Positions 20,546 to 30,236 of a stretch of 64,000 bases of DNA are shown here, piece after piece. Made by a program: the position numbers and the translations under genes. The notes under the pieces were generated by a model. It saw nothing but the letters and a program-made list of their open reading frames with translations, was not told the DNA's origin and did not search any database. The first letter of the stretch is position 1, and the number at the start of each line of letters is the position of its first letter. This DNA is from Actinomycetales bacterium SN12 (GTDB lineage Bacteria; Actinomycetota; Actinomycetes; Actinomycetales; Microbacteriaceae): positions 1-64,000 of the forward strand of contig PJCV01000006.1 in assembly GCA_002837415.1 (NCBI GenBank), in the 5' to 3' direction.

Positions 20546-21451
20546 TCAGTACGCGTCGACCTCAGGCTGCTCGACCTTGATCCCCGAGTCCCCGAGGTTC
20601 TTGTCGAAGATGCCCTGCCAGATGTCGTTGTTCTCGGTGAACAGGTCGTTGATGTGCGTGCGCAGGGCGTCATCGCCCTTGGTGAGACCGACGCCGTAGC
20701 GCTCTTCCGTGAACAGTCCCCCGGTGACCTTGACCTCGTCGGGGTACTGGGCGGCGTAGCCGATCAGGATGGCCTGGTCGGTGGTCACCGCGTCGACCTT
20801 GCCGTCGATGAGGTCCTGCACGCACGCGGAGTACAGGTCGTACTCCTGCGTCTTGATCTCGGGGAAGTTGGCCTTGATGTTCTGGATCGGCGTGGAGCCC
20901 GTCGCCGAGCAGACGGTCTTGCCGTTGAAGTCCTCGAGCTTGTCAGCTTCGGGTGCGTCCTTGGCGACCAGCAGGCCCTGTCCGGTGATGAAGTAGGGGC
21001 CGGCGAAGTCGATCTGCTCCTTGCGCTTGTCGTTGATCGAGTAGGTGCCGACGTAGTAGTCGATGTCGCCGTTGACGATGGCCTGCTCGCGGTTCGCGGA
21101 GGCGATCGGCTTGAACTCGACCTTGTCCTCGCCATAGCCGAGTGAGGCGGCGATCCAGCGGGCGATGTCGACGTCGAAGCCGGTGCGCTCACCGGTCGTC
21201 GCGTCGAGGTAGCCGAGACCCGGCTGGTCCTCCTTGACGCCGATGGTGACCTTGCCGGCCTTCTCGATCTTGTCGAACGTGGGGCTGCCGTCGAGCTTGA
21301 CGTCCTTCGCGACCTCGAACAGCGGCTTGTCGCCACTGTCTCCGGCGTCGCCGCCTCCCGGGTTGCTGGGGCTGCCGCTGTTGCAGCCGGTGAGGGCGAG
21401 CAGCGCCGCCGTGGCGATTCCGATGCCTGCGAGAGCTCGTGTGCGTCGCAT
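20546..21451 (-). CDS. gluB: glutamate-binding lipoprotein of ABC transporter
   Basis: A 301-residue solute-binding protein (family 3). The signal peptide ends in the lipobox LTGC with Cys23, so it is exported and lipid-anchored. A Gly/Asp-rich linker (24-42) follows, and then the two-lobed binding domain with GFDVDIARWIAASLGY (about 97-112). Glutamate is inferred from operon order and similarity to the corynebacterial gluABCD layout. Related amino acids cannot be excluded. TTCTGTGCTGTGTTGCTC-like sequence separates it from gluA. Confidence 0.92.
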   Translation of the reverse strand: MRRTRALAGIGIATAALLALTGCNSGSPSNPGGGDAGDSGDKPLFEVAKDVKLDGSPTFDKIEKAGKVTIGVKEDQPGLGYLDATTGERTGFDVDIARWIAASLGYGEDKVEFKPIASANREQAIVNGDIDYYVGTYSINDKRKEQIDFAGPYFITGQGLLVAKDAPEADKLEDFNGKTVCSATGSTPIQNIKANFPEIKTQEYDLYSACVQDLIDGKVDAVTTDQAILIGYAAQYPDEVKVTGGLFTEERYGVGLTKGDDALRTHINDLFTENNDIWQGIFDKNLGDSGIKVEQPEVDAY

Positions 21452-21490
21452 GTGCGTCTCCTTCTGTGCTGTGTTGCTCTTGGTGCGGGG

Positions 21491-22240
21491 TCAGTGGGTG
21501 AGGAGCTTCGAGAGGAAGTCCTTGGCGCGGGGGCTCTTCGGGTTGGTGAAGAACTCCTCGGGCGTCGCCTCCTCGACGATCTGTCCGTCGGCCATGAAGA
21601 CCACACGGTTCGCGGCCTTGCGCGCGAAGCCCATCTCGTGGGTCACGACGATCATCGTCATGCCCTCCTTGGCGAGCTCGACCATCACGTCGAGGACCTC
21701 GTTGATCATCTCGGGATCGAGCGCGCTGGTGGGCTCGTCGAAGAGCATCACCTTCGGATGCATGGCGAGAGCGCGTGCGATGGCGACGCGCTGCTGCTGG
21801 CCGCCGGAGAGCTGCGCGGGCAGCTTGGATGCCTGCTGCGCGACGCCCACGCGCTCCAGCAGCGCCATGGCCTCCTTCTCGGCCTCGGCCTTGCTCTTGC
21901 CGAGCACCTTGATCGGACCGAGGGTCACGTTCTCGAGGATGGTGAGGTGCGCGAAGAGGTTGAACGACTGGAAGACCATGCCCACCTCGGCACGCAGCTT
22001 CGCGAGCCCCTTGCCCTCGGCGGGAAGGGTCTTGCCGTCGATGCGGATCTCGCCGCTCGTGATCGTCTCGAGACGGTTGATCGTGCGGCACAGCGTCGAC
22101 TTGCCCGAGCCGGAGGGACCGATGACGACGACCACCTCGCCGCGGTCGACCGTCAGGTCGACGTCCTTGAGGGCGTGGAACTCGCCGTAGTGCTTCTGGA
22201 CGTTCTCGACCACCACGAGGGCGTCATTGCGCTCTGCCAT
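21491..22240 (-). CDS. gluA: glutamate ABC transporter ATP-binding protein
   Basis: A 249-residue cytoplasmic ATPase. Walker [10 protein letters not shown] (about 41-49), Q-loop FQSFNLF, the ABC signature LSGGQQQR (about 143-150), Walker B VMLFDEP and the switch histidine in VVTHEMGFA are complete. It is first in the operon. The ATG has TAGTCT 7 nt upstream and no ribosome site, which predicts a leaderless transcript for the whole gluABCD unit. Confidence 0.95.
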   Translation of the reverse strand: MAERNDALVVVENVQKHYGEFHALKDVDLTVDRGEVVVVIGPSGSGKSTLCRTINRLETITSGEIRIDGKTLPAEGKGLAKLRAEVGMVFQSFNLFAHLTILENVTLGPIKVLGKSKAEAEKEAMALLERVGVAQQASKLPAQLSGGQQQRVAIARALAMHPKVMLFDEPTSALDPEMINEVLDVMVELAKEGMTMIVVTHEMGFARKAANRVVFMADGQIVEEATPEEFFTNPKSPRAKDFLSKLLTH

Positions 22241-22247
22241 GAATCAC

Positions 22248-22253
22248 AGACTA
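22248..22253 (-). promoter_or_regulatory. -10 box, leaderless, gluABCD
   Basis: TAGTCT on the minus strand ends 7 nt before the gluA ATG. A -35 match is not evident. Confidence 0.5.
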
Positions 22254-22345
22254 GGGCAGAGCCCTCGTCCGATGCCGCGGCCCCACGCCCGTTTACCGAT
22301 TCGTGATCGGCATCCGGCCGCGTTCCGCAGCCCGAGGCGGGCGGC

Positions 22346-23152
22346 TCAGTCCGCCGCGCGCTGCGCGAAGGCCGACTCGTAGAGGCAGACGCTGGCGGCG
22401 GTGGCGAGGTTGAGGGACTCCGCGCGGCCGAAGATCGGCAGGCGCAGCGCACGGTCGGTCTGCGACAGCGCGTCGTCCTCGAGTCCACGCGCCTCGTTGC
22501 CGAACAGCCAGGCCGTCGGCTGGGCGAGAAAGCCCTCGGCGCGGGCAGCGAGAAGATCGTCGCCCTTCACATCGGCTGCGACGACGTTCATCCCGGCTGC
22601 GTGCGCCCGGCGGATCACATCGTCGAGGTCTCCCCCGACGGAGACCGGCAGATGGAACAGAGAGCCGGTCGTCGAGCGCACGACCTTGGGGTTGTAAGGG
22701 TCGACGGTGCGACCGGTGAGCACCACCGCATCCGCCCCCGCCGCGTCAGCGGCGCGGATGATGGTGCCGAGGTTGCCGGGGTCGCGCACCTCCTCGCAGA
22801 TCGCGATGAGCTTCGGCGAGGCCGCGAAGATGTCCTTGACCGAGGTCGGGGTCTGGCGGGTGACCGCGATGAGCCCCTGCGGGGTCACGGTGTCGGCCAT
22901 GGCGGCGAGCACCGCCTCGGCGACGTACTCGACCTCGATCTCGTGCTCATCGGCGAGAGCGCGCACGTCGGCGTGCTTCTCCCACGCGGTGGGAGTCGCG
23001 AACAGCTCGATGATCGCCTCGGGCAGGTACTGCAGCGCCTCGCGCACCGACTGAGGACCCTCGAGCAGGAACAGGCCGGTCTCGACCCTTGCGCTGCGCT
23101 TGGTCAGCTTGGCCACGGCACGGACGCGGGGAGAGCGGGGGTTCTCGAGCAC
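22346..23152 (-). CDS. TrmH-family (SPOUT) RNA 2'-O-methyltransferase
   Basis: A 268-residue protein. An N-terminal substrate-binding domain (about 1-100) precedes the SPOUT fold with motif 1 (NLGTIIRAADAAGADAVV), motif 2 (LFGNEARGL) and motif 3 (LRLPIFGRAESLNLATAASV), which form the knotted SAM site. Members methylate the ribose of tRNA or 23S rRNA. The target is not decidable here. It follows the infC-rpmI-rplT operon but has its own leaderless-type start: GTG at 23150-23152 with TAGACT 6 nt upstream. Confidence 0.9.
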   Translation of the reverse strand: MLENPRSPRVRAVAKLTKRSARVETGLFLLEGPQSVREALQYLPEAIIELFATPTAWEKHADVRALADEHEIEVEYVAEAVLAAMADTVTPQGLIAVTRQTPTSVKDIFAASPKLIAICEEVRDPGNLGTIIRAADAAGADAVVLTGRTVDPYNPKVVRSTTGSLFHLPVSVGGDLDDVIRRAHAAGMNVVAADVKGDDLLAARAEGFLAQPTAWLFGNEARGLEDDALSQTDRALRLPIFGRAESLNLATAASVCLYESAFAQRAAD

Positions 23153-23158
23153 AGGCCC

Positions 23159-23164
23159 AGTCTA
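23159..23164 (-). promoter_or_regulatory. -10 box, leaderless, TrmH-family gene
   Basis: TAGACT on the minus strand ends 6 nt before the GTG start codon. Confidence 0.5.
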
Positions 23165-23184
23165 TCGGGGCCGGAGAAGCCGAA

Positions 23185-23214
23185 ACGGGCGCCTCCCCGA
23201 GGGGAGACGCCCGT
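23185..23214 (-). terminator. terminator of infC-rpmI-rplT operon
   Basis: A 14-bp inverted repeat with one mismatch or wobble (ACGGGCGCCTCCCC and its partner) and a 2-nt loop, 14 bp after the rplT stop. On the minus strand it is followed by TTTCGG. Confidence 0.8.
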
Positions 23215-23228
23215 GCAGACCACTCGGA

Positions 23229-23615
23229 TCAGGCAGCGGCCTTCGGCGCGTTGACGTCCGAAGGCAGAGCGTTCTTGGCGACCTCGACGAGGGCGGTGAA
23301 CGTGCCGGCGTCGGTCACGGCCAGGTCGGCCAGCATGCGACGGTCGACCTGCACACCCGCGAGCCCGAGGCCCTGGATGAAGCGGTTGTACGTGATGCCG
23401 TTCTGGCGGGCAGCGGCGTTGATGCGCTGGATCCACAGACGACGGAAGTCGCCCTTGCGCTTGCGACGGTCGCGGTACGCGTAGACGAGCGAGTGGGTGA
23501 CCTGCTCCTTCGCCTTGCGGTACAGGCGCGAACGCTGGCCACGGTAACCGGACGCGCGCTCGAGGATGACGCGACGCTTCTTCTGCGCGTTGACTGCGCG
23601 CTTGACTCTTGCCAT
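23229..23615 (-). CDS. rplT: 50S ribosomal protein L20
   Basis: A 128-residue basic protein starting [15 protein letters not shown], with the characteristic [19 protein letters not shown] segment. It binds 23S rRNA and is needed for early 50S assembly. In many bacteria L20 also represses its own operon by binding the leader or intercistronic RNA. Whether that happens here is unknown. It ends with a strong terminator. Confidence 0.98.
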   Translation of the reverse strand: MARVKRAVNAQKKRRVILERASGYRGQRSRLYRKAKEQVTHSLVYAYRDRRKRKGDFRRLWIQRINAAARQNGITYNRFIQGLGLAGVQVDRRMLADLAVTDAGTFTALVEVAKNALPSDVNAPKAAA

Positions 23616-23645
23616 TTTCGTGTTCCTATTCGTACGTTCGGGCGC

Positions 23646-23840
23646 TCAGCGACCGAGAAGCTTCTTCGCGACCTTGGTGTCGGCCTTGGAGAGGACCTGG
23701 TCCTGGTTCAGGCGACGAGTGCGCCGGCTCGACTTGACCTCGAGGTTGTGGCGCATGCCGGCCTGCTGCTTCTTCAGCTTTCCGCTGCCGGTGATCTTGA
23801 AGCGCTTCTTCGCACCCGAGTGGGTCTTCTGCTTCGGCAT
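23646..23840 (-). CDS. rpmI: 50S ribosomal protein L35
   Basis: A 64-residue, very basic protein starting [15 protein letters not shown], the standard L35 sequence, and ending AKKLLGR. Located between infC and rplT in the conserved order. Between infC and rpmI (23841-23914) there is a short hairpin (CCCGCT with AGCGGG) of unknown importance. Confidence 0.98.
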   Translation of the reverse strand: MPKQKTHSGAKKRFKITGSGKLKKQQAGMRHNLEVKSSRRTRRLNQDQVLSKADTKVAKKLLGR

Positions 23841-23914
23841 CTTCTCTTCCTTCGTGTGGCGCCCTGGCGGGCGACGGTGGGTACCCGCTCGGAAGCGGGA
23901 GCTTTGGGGGCGGC

Positions 23915-24532
<618 letters not shown>

Positions 24533-24535
24533 GCG

Positions 24536-24542
24536 GAGCTCC
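24536..24542 (-). promoter_or_regulatory. ribosome site deciding AUC start of infC
   Basis: The TAGGAG stretch on the minus strand contains both the in-frame stop and the Shine-Dalgarno core, spaced 6 nt from the ATC initiator. This forces initiation at a non-standard codon. Confidence 0.7.
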
Positions 24543-24731
24543 TAAGACGTGGGTTCTCGGCCACCGGGATGCGGGTCGCATCTCGGGCGAAATCGGAGTT
24601 CTCCCCACCCGCCGGCGCGATCAGACACACCGGCTTGTGACACCCTTTCCACCGGAACCGGCGGGGTGCTGAACCCGGTAGCCTGGAACGGCAAGCGCGG
24701 GTGGGATAAGAATCCTCTTTCGTATCGGAGC

Positions 24732-25163
24732 ATGACACTCCGAAGCCCGCAGAAGTCTACCAGAAAGCATGCCGAAGTGACGATTCCTGCCGAGCACCAC
24801 GATGACCGCCACGATCGCTGGGAGCAGCAGGAGCACGCCGCGAGCGCTGCGACCCGGGACATCGCGGATGTGCCCGCCGTCGAGGTGATCACGACCACCG
24901 CCGTGCACCTGATGAGCGCCGCGGCCGTGAAGGTCGGCCTTGCCGACTCCCCTGAGCAGCAGACCGACCTCGACGAGGCACGCAAGCTCATCAACACCCT
25001 CGCCGGTCTCATCACCGCAGGAGCACCCGAGATCAGCGACATGCACGCCCGGTCGCTGCGCGATGGTCTGCGCTCGCTTCAGCTGGCGTTCCGCGAGGCA
25101 TCCGTGATCCCCGACCCGATCGGCAAGGGGCCGGGCGAGAAGTGGACGGGTCCCGTCAACTGA
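24732..25163 (+). CDS. DUF1844 domain protein
   Basis: A 143-residue protein. Residues about 55-120 (VITTTAVHLMSAAAVKVGLA then DLDEARKLINTLAGLITAG) match the helical DUF1844 family, commonly found beside infC in actinobacteria. Function is unknown. The N-terminal 45 residues are charged and probably disordered. The start is uncertain: the ATG at 24732 is the first reasonable one, and the GTG at about 24777 is possible. Its end overlaps the convergent GntR gene by 8 bp. Confidence 0.8.
   Translation: MTLRSPQKSTRKHAEVTIPAEHHDDRHDRWEQQEHAASAATRDIADVPAVEVITTTAVHLMSAAAVKVGLADSPEQQTDLDEARKLINTLAGLITAGAPEISDMHARSLRDGLRSLQLAFREASVIPDPIGKGPGEKWTGPVN
24754..24759 (-). promoter_or_regulatory. candidate -10 of infC operon
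   Basis: TAGACT on the minus strand, about 220 nt before the infC start, would give a long 5' leader (24533-24750) overlapping the divergent DUF1844 gene start. The -35 is poor, so this is tentative. Confidence 0.25.
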
Positions 25164-25983
25164 GCCTCTGCCGGCTCGCTAGCCGGTCACCCTCGGCGGC
25201 CCCTGCCGGGGACTCACCTCGCGCTCGTCGCCGCGCATTCTCGAGCAGCTCCATGTTGATACGCGCATGGCGGCGACCGATCTCGTGTGCTTCGACTACA
25301 TCACGCGCGAGGATAGCAGCGATGAGGCGTTCATGGTCCTGTAGCGACCTCGACTCCAACTCCCGCCAGCCCGACGACTGCCCCCAGGGGTGCACCGGTG
25401 CGGTGATGTGCATCCGTCTTTCGAGCGACAGCAGCACCTCGGAGAGAGTGGGAGTGTGCGCTGCGGCTGCGATAGCGAGGTGCAGCGCCCCGTCGGCTTC
25501 TCGCGCCGGCGCTCCAGAAGCAGCGGTGCGATACGCCTCCAACTGCTCTGACAGAAATCTAGCGTCGGCTACCGTGTGACGTTCGGCTGCGGCGGCCGCG
25601 ATGGCCCCATGCAGCCAGCACTCAGCCTCATGCTGGTCCAGCAGCCGCTCCCACGCCTGCGTCAGCGCTTGATCGACCAGTCCCCGAGCATTCGGCGACT
25701 GCGGTTCGACGACGAATGTGCCGCCGCCTCTTCCGCGCTGCGACCGCAGCAAGCCGCGCTCTACGAGCCTCGCGATGGCAGCTCGTACGGTCACTCGACC
25801 GACACCGAGAGTCGCCGCCAGCTCACGCTCGGACGGAAACCTCTCCCCTGGCGCATACTCGCCGATCGCCACCGCTGTGATGAGCCGTTCGAGAACCTCA
25901 TCGCGCAGAGTCTGAACAGCTCTTCCACGAAGCGGAGCTGTCGCGATGAGGTCGCCAGGCGCAGGAGCAGGTTCTGATGACAT
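25156..25983 (-). CDS. GntR/FadR-family transcriptional regulator
   Basis: A 275-residue regulator. The winged-helix domain (about 20-85) carries PSERELAATLGVGRVTVRAA and a GGGTFV wing, followed by an all-helical FCD ligand-binding domain (about 100-250). Such proteins repress neighbouring catabolic genes until a small acid or amino-acid ligand binds. It is divergent from the peptidase and permease genes, with an inverted repeat between them, and is their likely local regulator. The start MSSEPAPAP is preferred over an ATG or TTG 21 nt upstream. Confidence 0.88.
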   Translation of the reverse strand: MSSEPAPAPGDLIATAPLRGRAVQTLRDEVLERLITAVAIGEYAPGERFPSERELAATLGVGRVTVRAAIARLVERGLLRSQRGRGGGTFVVEPQSPNARGLVDQALTQAWERLLDQHEAECWLHGAIAAAAAERHTVADARFLSEQLEAYRTAASGAPAREADGALHLAIAAAAHTPTLSEVLLSLERRMHITAPVHPWGQSSGWRELESRSLQDHERLIAAILARDVVEAHEIGRRHARINMELLENARRRARGESPAGAAEGDRLASRQRLS

Positions 25984-26006
25984 GCATCCATTTAGGCACA
26001 GCACTA

Positions 26007-26027
26007 AAGGTTCTCGATGGGAACCTT
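26007..26027. promoter_or_regulatory. candidate GntR operator
   Basis: Inverted repeat AAGGTTC - 7 nt - GAACCTT in the 95-bp divergent gap between the GntR gene and the peptidase gene. The symmetry and position suit the regulator encoded next door, although it does not match the classic FadR half-site. Confidence 0.5.
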
Positions 26028-26078
26028 ATGTGGCATGCTGGCCTGACCGCCCCCGACACGAGGAGAGGTGCAGTTCTC

Positions 26079-26972
26079 ATGACTGTGAGTAAAGACGCTC
26101 TAGCCGGCGAGATCACCGAGTTGCAATGCTTTGTTCCGACGTCGCACGGGCGGGTCTGGGCACACGTTTGTGGACCTGTAGGCTCTTCCGCTCTTCCGCT
26201 CGTCATCGTGCATGGCGGTCCCGGCTTTCCTAGTGACTATCTGCAACCTCTCGATGTACTGGCGGACGAGCGCCATGTGCTCCGCTACGACCAGATCTCC
26301 ACAGGGCGCTCCGAGCCGGCCTCGGATGACTCCGCCTGGACGGTGGAAGCCCACGTAGAGCACCTCGAGCAGGTGCGGGCTCACTTCGGCTTTTCTCGAT
26401 TCCACCTACTCGGTCATTCCTGGGGCGGTTTCCTCGCACTCAGCTACATCCAGGCACACCCTAGCCGTGTGGCCTCAGTGACCCTCTCGAGCCCGTTGGT
26501 GGATTCCGATCGCTGGATGCGTGATGCCACCACGTTGATTGCGCGTCTGCCTGGTGTCCATCAGAAGAGTCTCGCCGCTGGACCGGCTGACCCTGGCTAC
26601 GCCGCTGCGGAAGCGGAGTACTACCGTCGGCACTTCTGCAGCATCGAACCGTGGCCCCAGTCATTGCAGCAGGCAGCGGACGGGCAGGACGCCGCTTCGT
26701 ACCATGCCATGTGGGGACCGAATGAGTTCACCAACACGGGAGTGCTGCGCGGCCAGAGCCGCGCGGAGGTGGCCAAGAACCTGACGATCCCGAACTTCTG
26801 GATCACCGGAACTGACGACGAAGCCCGCCCGAAGACGATTCGGGAGATCGCATCGATGAATGTGAACAGTGAGGTGCTCGTCCTGCCGGGCACCCATTGC
26901 GTCCATCTGGAGAACCCCTCTTCCTATGAGTCCGCTCTCCGCGGCTTTCTGCACGTCGCTGACCGCGATTGA
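26079..26972 (+). CDS. proline iminopeptidase-type alpha/beta hydrolase (S33)
   Basis: A 297-residue hydrolase. The oxyanion segment VIVHGGPGFPS (about 43-53), nucleophile motif GHSWGG (about 111-116), acid in GTDDEARP (about 245) and histidine in PGTHCVH (about 275) form a full triad. S33 members cut N-terminal proline from peptides or hydrolyse amino-acid amides and esters. The ATG at 26079 has AGGAGAGG upstream at 9-10 nt. Its stop is followed closely by the APC permease, and the pair suggests uptake or export of the peptide, amino acid or related ester that it hydrolyses. Codon use is less GC-rich than in the flanking genes. Confidence 0.85.
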   Translation: MTVSKDALAGEITELQCFVPTSHGRVWAHVCGPVGSSALPLVIVHGGPGFPSDYLQPLDVLADERHVLRYDQISTGRSEPASDDSAWTVEAHVEHLEQVRAHFGFSRFHLLGHSWGGFLALSYIQAHPSRVASVTLSSPLVDSDRWMRDATTLIARLPGVHQKSLAAGPADPGYAAAEAEYYRRHFCSIEPWPQSLQQAADGQDAASYHAMWGPNEFTNTGVLRGQSRAEVAKNLTIPNFWITGTDDEARPKTIREIASMNVNSEVLVLPGTHCVHLENPSSYESALRGFLHVADRD

Positions 26973-27016
26973 TCCGCTTAAAAGAACCTCTACCCCGGAA
27001 GGAACGTGCTGCAAAG

Positions 27017-28414
27017 ATGCATCACCCTCAGAAAAACGCGGAAACAGCTTCCGAGCAACTCGAAGACCTCGGCTATGAGCAGCAGCTGCGCAGATCGATG
27101 TCATTGACCGATGTAGTCGTCTACGGGCTCATCTACATGGTGCCCATGGCACCGATGGCCGTGTTTGGAATCATCTTCAACTTCTCACACGGCATGCCGG
27201 CACTCGTCTACCTCGTCGCTGCCTTCGCGATGGTTTTTAGCGCCCTGAGCTATAAGGAGATGGCGAAGCGCTTCCCGGTCGCAGGGTCCGTCTACTCCTA
27301 CGTACGACTCGGCCTGAACCGCTTCATTGGCTTTGTCGCTGGCTGGGCCATCCTGCTGGACTACCTCCTGCTTCCCGCGTTGCTCTCTGTGTTCGCAGCG
27401 GCGGCAATGACAAGCATTGTGCCTGCAGTGCCGGAATTCGTGTGGGTGATCCTGTTCGTGGTCCTCGCCGCGGCGATCAACCTGCGTGGAATCAAATTGA
27501 CATCGGGAATGAACAAGCTGTTTCTCGCGATCCAGCTGATCGTGCTGGTTGTCTTCGTGATCGGTGCCGTCGTTGCGGTATGCCAGGGAAGAGCAGCCTT
27601 GTCCCTGGCGCCGGTCTTCGATCCGGCTGGATTCTCTTGGGGCATAGTCTTCGGTGCGATACCCATCGCTGCTCTCAGCTTCATTGGTTTCGACGCGATC
27701 TCCACCTTGAATGAGGAGGCAAGAGGAGGAGGCGCTGCGGTTTCCCGCGCAACCATGATCGTGCTCTTTGTTGTCACCCTCCTGTTCGTGGCGCAGGTGT
27801 ACCTGGCAGCAATCTTCGTTCCGAGTGGCACTCGCTTCGCCGAAGGCGACTCGACCAACAACGCGTTCTACTACATCGCAGGAGACATCGTCGGACATTG
27901 GTTCCAGGTGGTCATCACGTTGACCTCCGCGCTCATCGCCATATTCGCAAATTCCATCGCATCGCAAGCGACATCCAGCCGGCTGGTGTTCAGCATGGCC
28001 CGGGACCGGCAGCTGCCGCGCTTTCTTGCCTTCGTCGATAAACGGCAGGTTCCCCGGAACGCTATGTTCCTGATCGCCGCTCTCTCCTTGATCATCGGCA
28101 TCGCGGGCACAACCCAGCAAGAACTCCTAACCACGCTTGTCACATTCGGCGCGCTGACGGCTTACATTCTGCTCAACGTCGCTGTCATCGCGCACTTCGG
28201 CATTCGCGGTCGAAGCAAGCGAGTCTTCCTCCATTGGATTTCGCCCATCGTGGGAACGGCGGTCCTTGCTTATGCTCTTGCAAGCGCCAACGTGCACGCC
28301 CAGCTCCTGGGGGCCGCCTGGTTGTTGATCGGAGTCGCGATTGCGACGTACTGGTGGTGGCGACGACCCTCCAGGCAGCTACCGACGCATCAAACCGCCG
28401 ACGCAGCGAGGTAA
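27017..28414 (+). CDS. APC-family amino acid permease
   Basis: A 465-residue transporter with about twelve hydrophobic segments starting near residue 30. It has the APC motif GFDAISTLNEEARGGGAAVSR (about residues 225-245), and MARDRQLPRFLAF is the conserved loop after helix 8. It moves amino acids or amines with protons or by exchange. It lies 44 nt after the peptidase gene in the same direction. The start MHHPQKNAE is chosen over an earlier TTG or ATG that would begin within the peptidase end. Third-position GC is lower than in the neighbours, suggesting acquisition with the cassette. Confidence 0.88.
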   Translation: MHHPQKNAETASEQLEDLGYEQQLRRSMSLTDVVVYGLIYMVPMAPMAVFGIIFNFSHGMPALVYLVAAFAMVFSALSYKEMAKRFPVAGSVYSYVRLGLNRFIGFVAGWAILLDYLLLPALLSVFAAAAMTSIVPAVPEFVWVILFVVLAAAINLRGIKLTSGMNKLFLAIQLIVLVVFVIGAVVAVCQGRAALSLAPVFDPAGFSWGIVFGAIPIAALSFIGFDAISTLNEEARGGGAAVSRATMIVLFVVTLLFVAQVYLAAIFVPSGTRFAEGDSTNNAFYYIAGDIVGHWFQVVITLTSALIAIFANSIASQATSSRLVFSMARDRQLPRFLAFVDKRQVPRNAMFLIAALSLIIGIAGTTQQELLTTLVTFGALTAYILLNVAVIAHFGIRGRSKRVFLHWISPIVGTAVLAYALASANVHAQLLGAAWLLIGVAIATYWWWRRPSRQLPTHQTADAAR

Positions 28415-28495
28415 CGGTCGCCTACCTGCTCACGCGACCTGACTGAGGGACAGGAGGAGGCGGCCGCATGGCGGGGAAGGATTCCACCGTGGTCG

Positions 28496-29308
28496 TCAGG
28501 TCGAGCGGGTGAGCTTCACCGTGAGCGAGTCGACGAGCACGGCCATCCGGTCATCGGCCGCCCAGCGCTGCGCGAGCCGTGCCAGCACAGCGTCCAGGGT
28601 CTCGCGTTCCAGGCCGTCGATCAGCTCGAGGGTGACGATGAGCTCCGGACCGCGCATCCGGGCATCCGGATCCCCCGCAGCGACCGACACGTCGATGACC
28701 GCCAGCTCGTGCGCGATGCTCTCGCGCAGCGCGGTGAACACCTCGGGCGAGAGGTGGCTCGGCTCCCACCGCTGCGCCTGCGCGATCGCCCAGACAGCCG
28801 GCCGGCGGAGGACGAACTCGGTCTCGGATGCCGGGTCGAGCACGATCAGATCCGTCTGCTCGCTCGACGCCGACAGCGCCACGCGGATCGCCTCGACGGG
28901 GATCGGCCGAGCAGCGGCATCCCAGCGGCGCATCGTGTCGACCGAGGAGAACACCGGCTGGACGCGACGGCCGTCTGGGGCGGCGACCGTGACGATCGAG
29001 AGCTCCTGCGTCTTGTCGACCGCGAGTCCTGTCTCCTCAGAACTGGGTTCCTGAGCCTGCCGAGGGGCGCCCTTCTCGGCAATCAGCGGCACGAGCACGC
29101 GCGCGTCACGGAACGCGTCGACCACCTCGACCTGGGAGCCCTCGCCGCTGCGGAAGCGCAGCAGCGCGGCGAGCAGCACGGGGTCGGCGGAGCCGTCGTC
29201 GGCGGCGTGCGGGTTCGCCTCGAAGCTGCGACCCGCCCACGGAACGCCGGCCGAGTCGCCGGAGTTCTCGTGCCCGTGATCGCAGGCGTCGTCAGTCGCC
29301 GGCGACAT
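28496..29308 (-). CDS. SseB-family protein
   Basis: A 270-residue protein. The region [10 protein letters not shown] then DARVLVPLI (about 35-75) and [12 protein letters not shown] (about 120) match SseB N-terminal domains, which are of unknown function and are often encoded next to hisA in actinobacteria. The ATG lies 17 bp inside the hisA end, so it is coupled to hisA. A degenerate REP-like element at 29046-29067 encodes APRQAQEP in a different frame from the other copies. The C-terminal half has no known domain that I recognise. Confidence 0.82.
   Translation of the reverse strand: MSPATDDACDHGHENSGDSAGVPWAGRSFEANPHAADDGSADPVLLAALLRFRSGEGSQVEVVDAFRDARVLVPLIAEKGAPRQAQEPSSEETGLAVDKTQELSIVTVAAPDGRRVQPVFSSVDTMRRWDAAARPIPVEAIRVALSASSEQTDLIVLDPASETEFVLRRPAVWAIAQAQRWEPSHLSPEVFTALRESIAHELAVIDVSVAAGDPDARMRGPELIVTLELIDGLERETLDAVLARLAQRWAADDRMAVLVDSLTVKLTRST
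29046..29067. repeat. REP-like element copy inside sseB-like gene
   Basis: GGTTCCTGAGC CTGCCGAGGGG on the plus strand: 22 bp, with three or four differences from the rph copy. It is read in a different codon phase from the argC, pheT and rph copies, so it behaves like a DNA element and not a protein motif. Confidence 0.55.
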
Positions 29309-30038
29309 CCAGCGCCTCGGCGAGGGTGAACTGACCGGCATACAGCGCCTTGCCCACGATGGCGCCCTCGACGCCGAGCGGCACGAGTTCGCGCAGCGCC
29401 GCGATGTCGTCGAGCGTCGCGACGCCACCCGAGGCGATCACGGGCTTCGGGGTGCGCGAGGTGATCTCGCGGAGGAGTTCGAGGTTCGGTCCGCGCAGGG
29501 TGCCGTCCTTGGTGACGTCGGTGACGACGTAGCGGCTGCAGTTCGCCTCTTCGAGGCGCTCGAGCACGTCCCAGATGTCGCCGCCCTCCTTCGTCCAGCC
29601 GCGGGCGGCGAGCGTGGTGCCGCGCACGTCGAGCCCGACCGCGATCGCCTCGCCGTAGCGGCTGATGACATCGGCCGCCCACTCCGGGTTCTCCAGGGCG
29701 GCGGTGCCGAGGTTGATGCGCGTCGCACCGGCCTCGAGGGCAGCGTCCAGGCTCGCGTCGTCGCGGATGCCGCCGGAGAGCTCGATGCTCACGCCGCGGT
29801 ACTGCTTGATGACCTTGCGCAGGATCGCGGTGTTGCTGCCGCGTCCGAAGGCGGCGTCGAGGTCGACGAGGTGAATCCACTGCGCGCCGGCGTCGACGAA
29901 CTCGCCGGCCGCGTCGACGGGGTCGCCGTAGCTCGTCTCTGTGCCGGCCTCGCCCTGCGTCAGGCGCACCGCCTTGCCGCCGGCCACATCGACCGCGGGC
30001 AGCAGGATCAGCGAGGGGGACTGTGCGAAGTCGTTCAT
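29292..30038 (-). CDS. hisA: phosphoribosyl isomerase A (HisA/PriA)
   Basis: A 248-residue (beta-alpha)8 barrel. [20 protein letters not shown] contains the catalytic N-terminal aspartate, and [17 protein letters not shown] contains the second one. In actinobacteria the PriA form serves both histidine (ProFAR) and tryptophan (PRA) synthesis, which I infer from the group and not from the sequence. The start MNDFAQS has AAGGA about 6 nt upstream. It has its own promoter (TTGAGA-17-TACTCT) because the operon is interrupted upstream by the ParA-like gene. Confidence 0.94.
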   Translation of the reverse strand: MNDFAQSPSLILLPAVDVAGGKAVRLTQGEAGTETSYGDPVDAAGEFVDAGAQWIHLVDLDAAFGRGSNTAILRKVIKQYRGVSIELSGGIRDDASLDAALEAGATRINLGTAALENPEWAADVISRYGEAIAVGLDVRGTTLAARGWTKEGGDIWDVLERLEEANCSRYVVTDVTKDGTLRGPNLELLREITSRTPKPVIASGGVATLDDIAALRELVPLGVEGAIVGKALYAGQFTLAEALDVAGD

Positions 30039-30086
30039 GTCGTCCTTCGAAGGGGGTGAGTGCGGCCCGAGCGGGCACGAGAGATC

Positions 30087-30115
30087 AGAGTAGTCGGGCC
30101 TGGGGGTCGTCTCAA
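30087..30115 (-). promoter_or_regulatory. promoter of hisA-sseB
   Basis: TTGAGA (30110-30115) and TACTCT (30087-30092) on the minus strand are separated by exactly 17 nt and lie about 50 nt before the hisA start. Confidence 0.7.
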
Positions 30116-30236
30116 ATGACGTGACGCTCGGCGCCATGGGCCACTGGGGTTCTCGCAGGCCCCGGCGGTACGATCAGAGGGCGCACGAGCGGGACATCTT
30201 CGCCCGTGCGCTCATCTACATGAAGGGACGTGAGGC

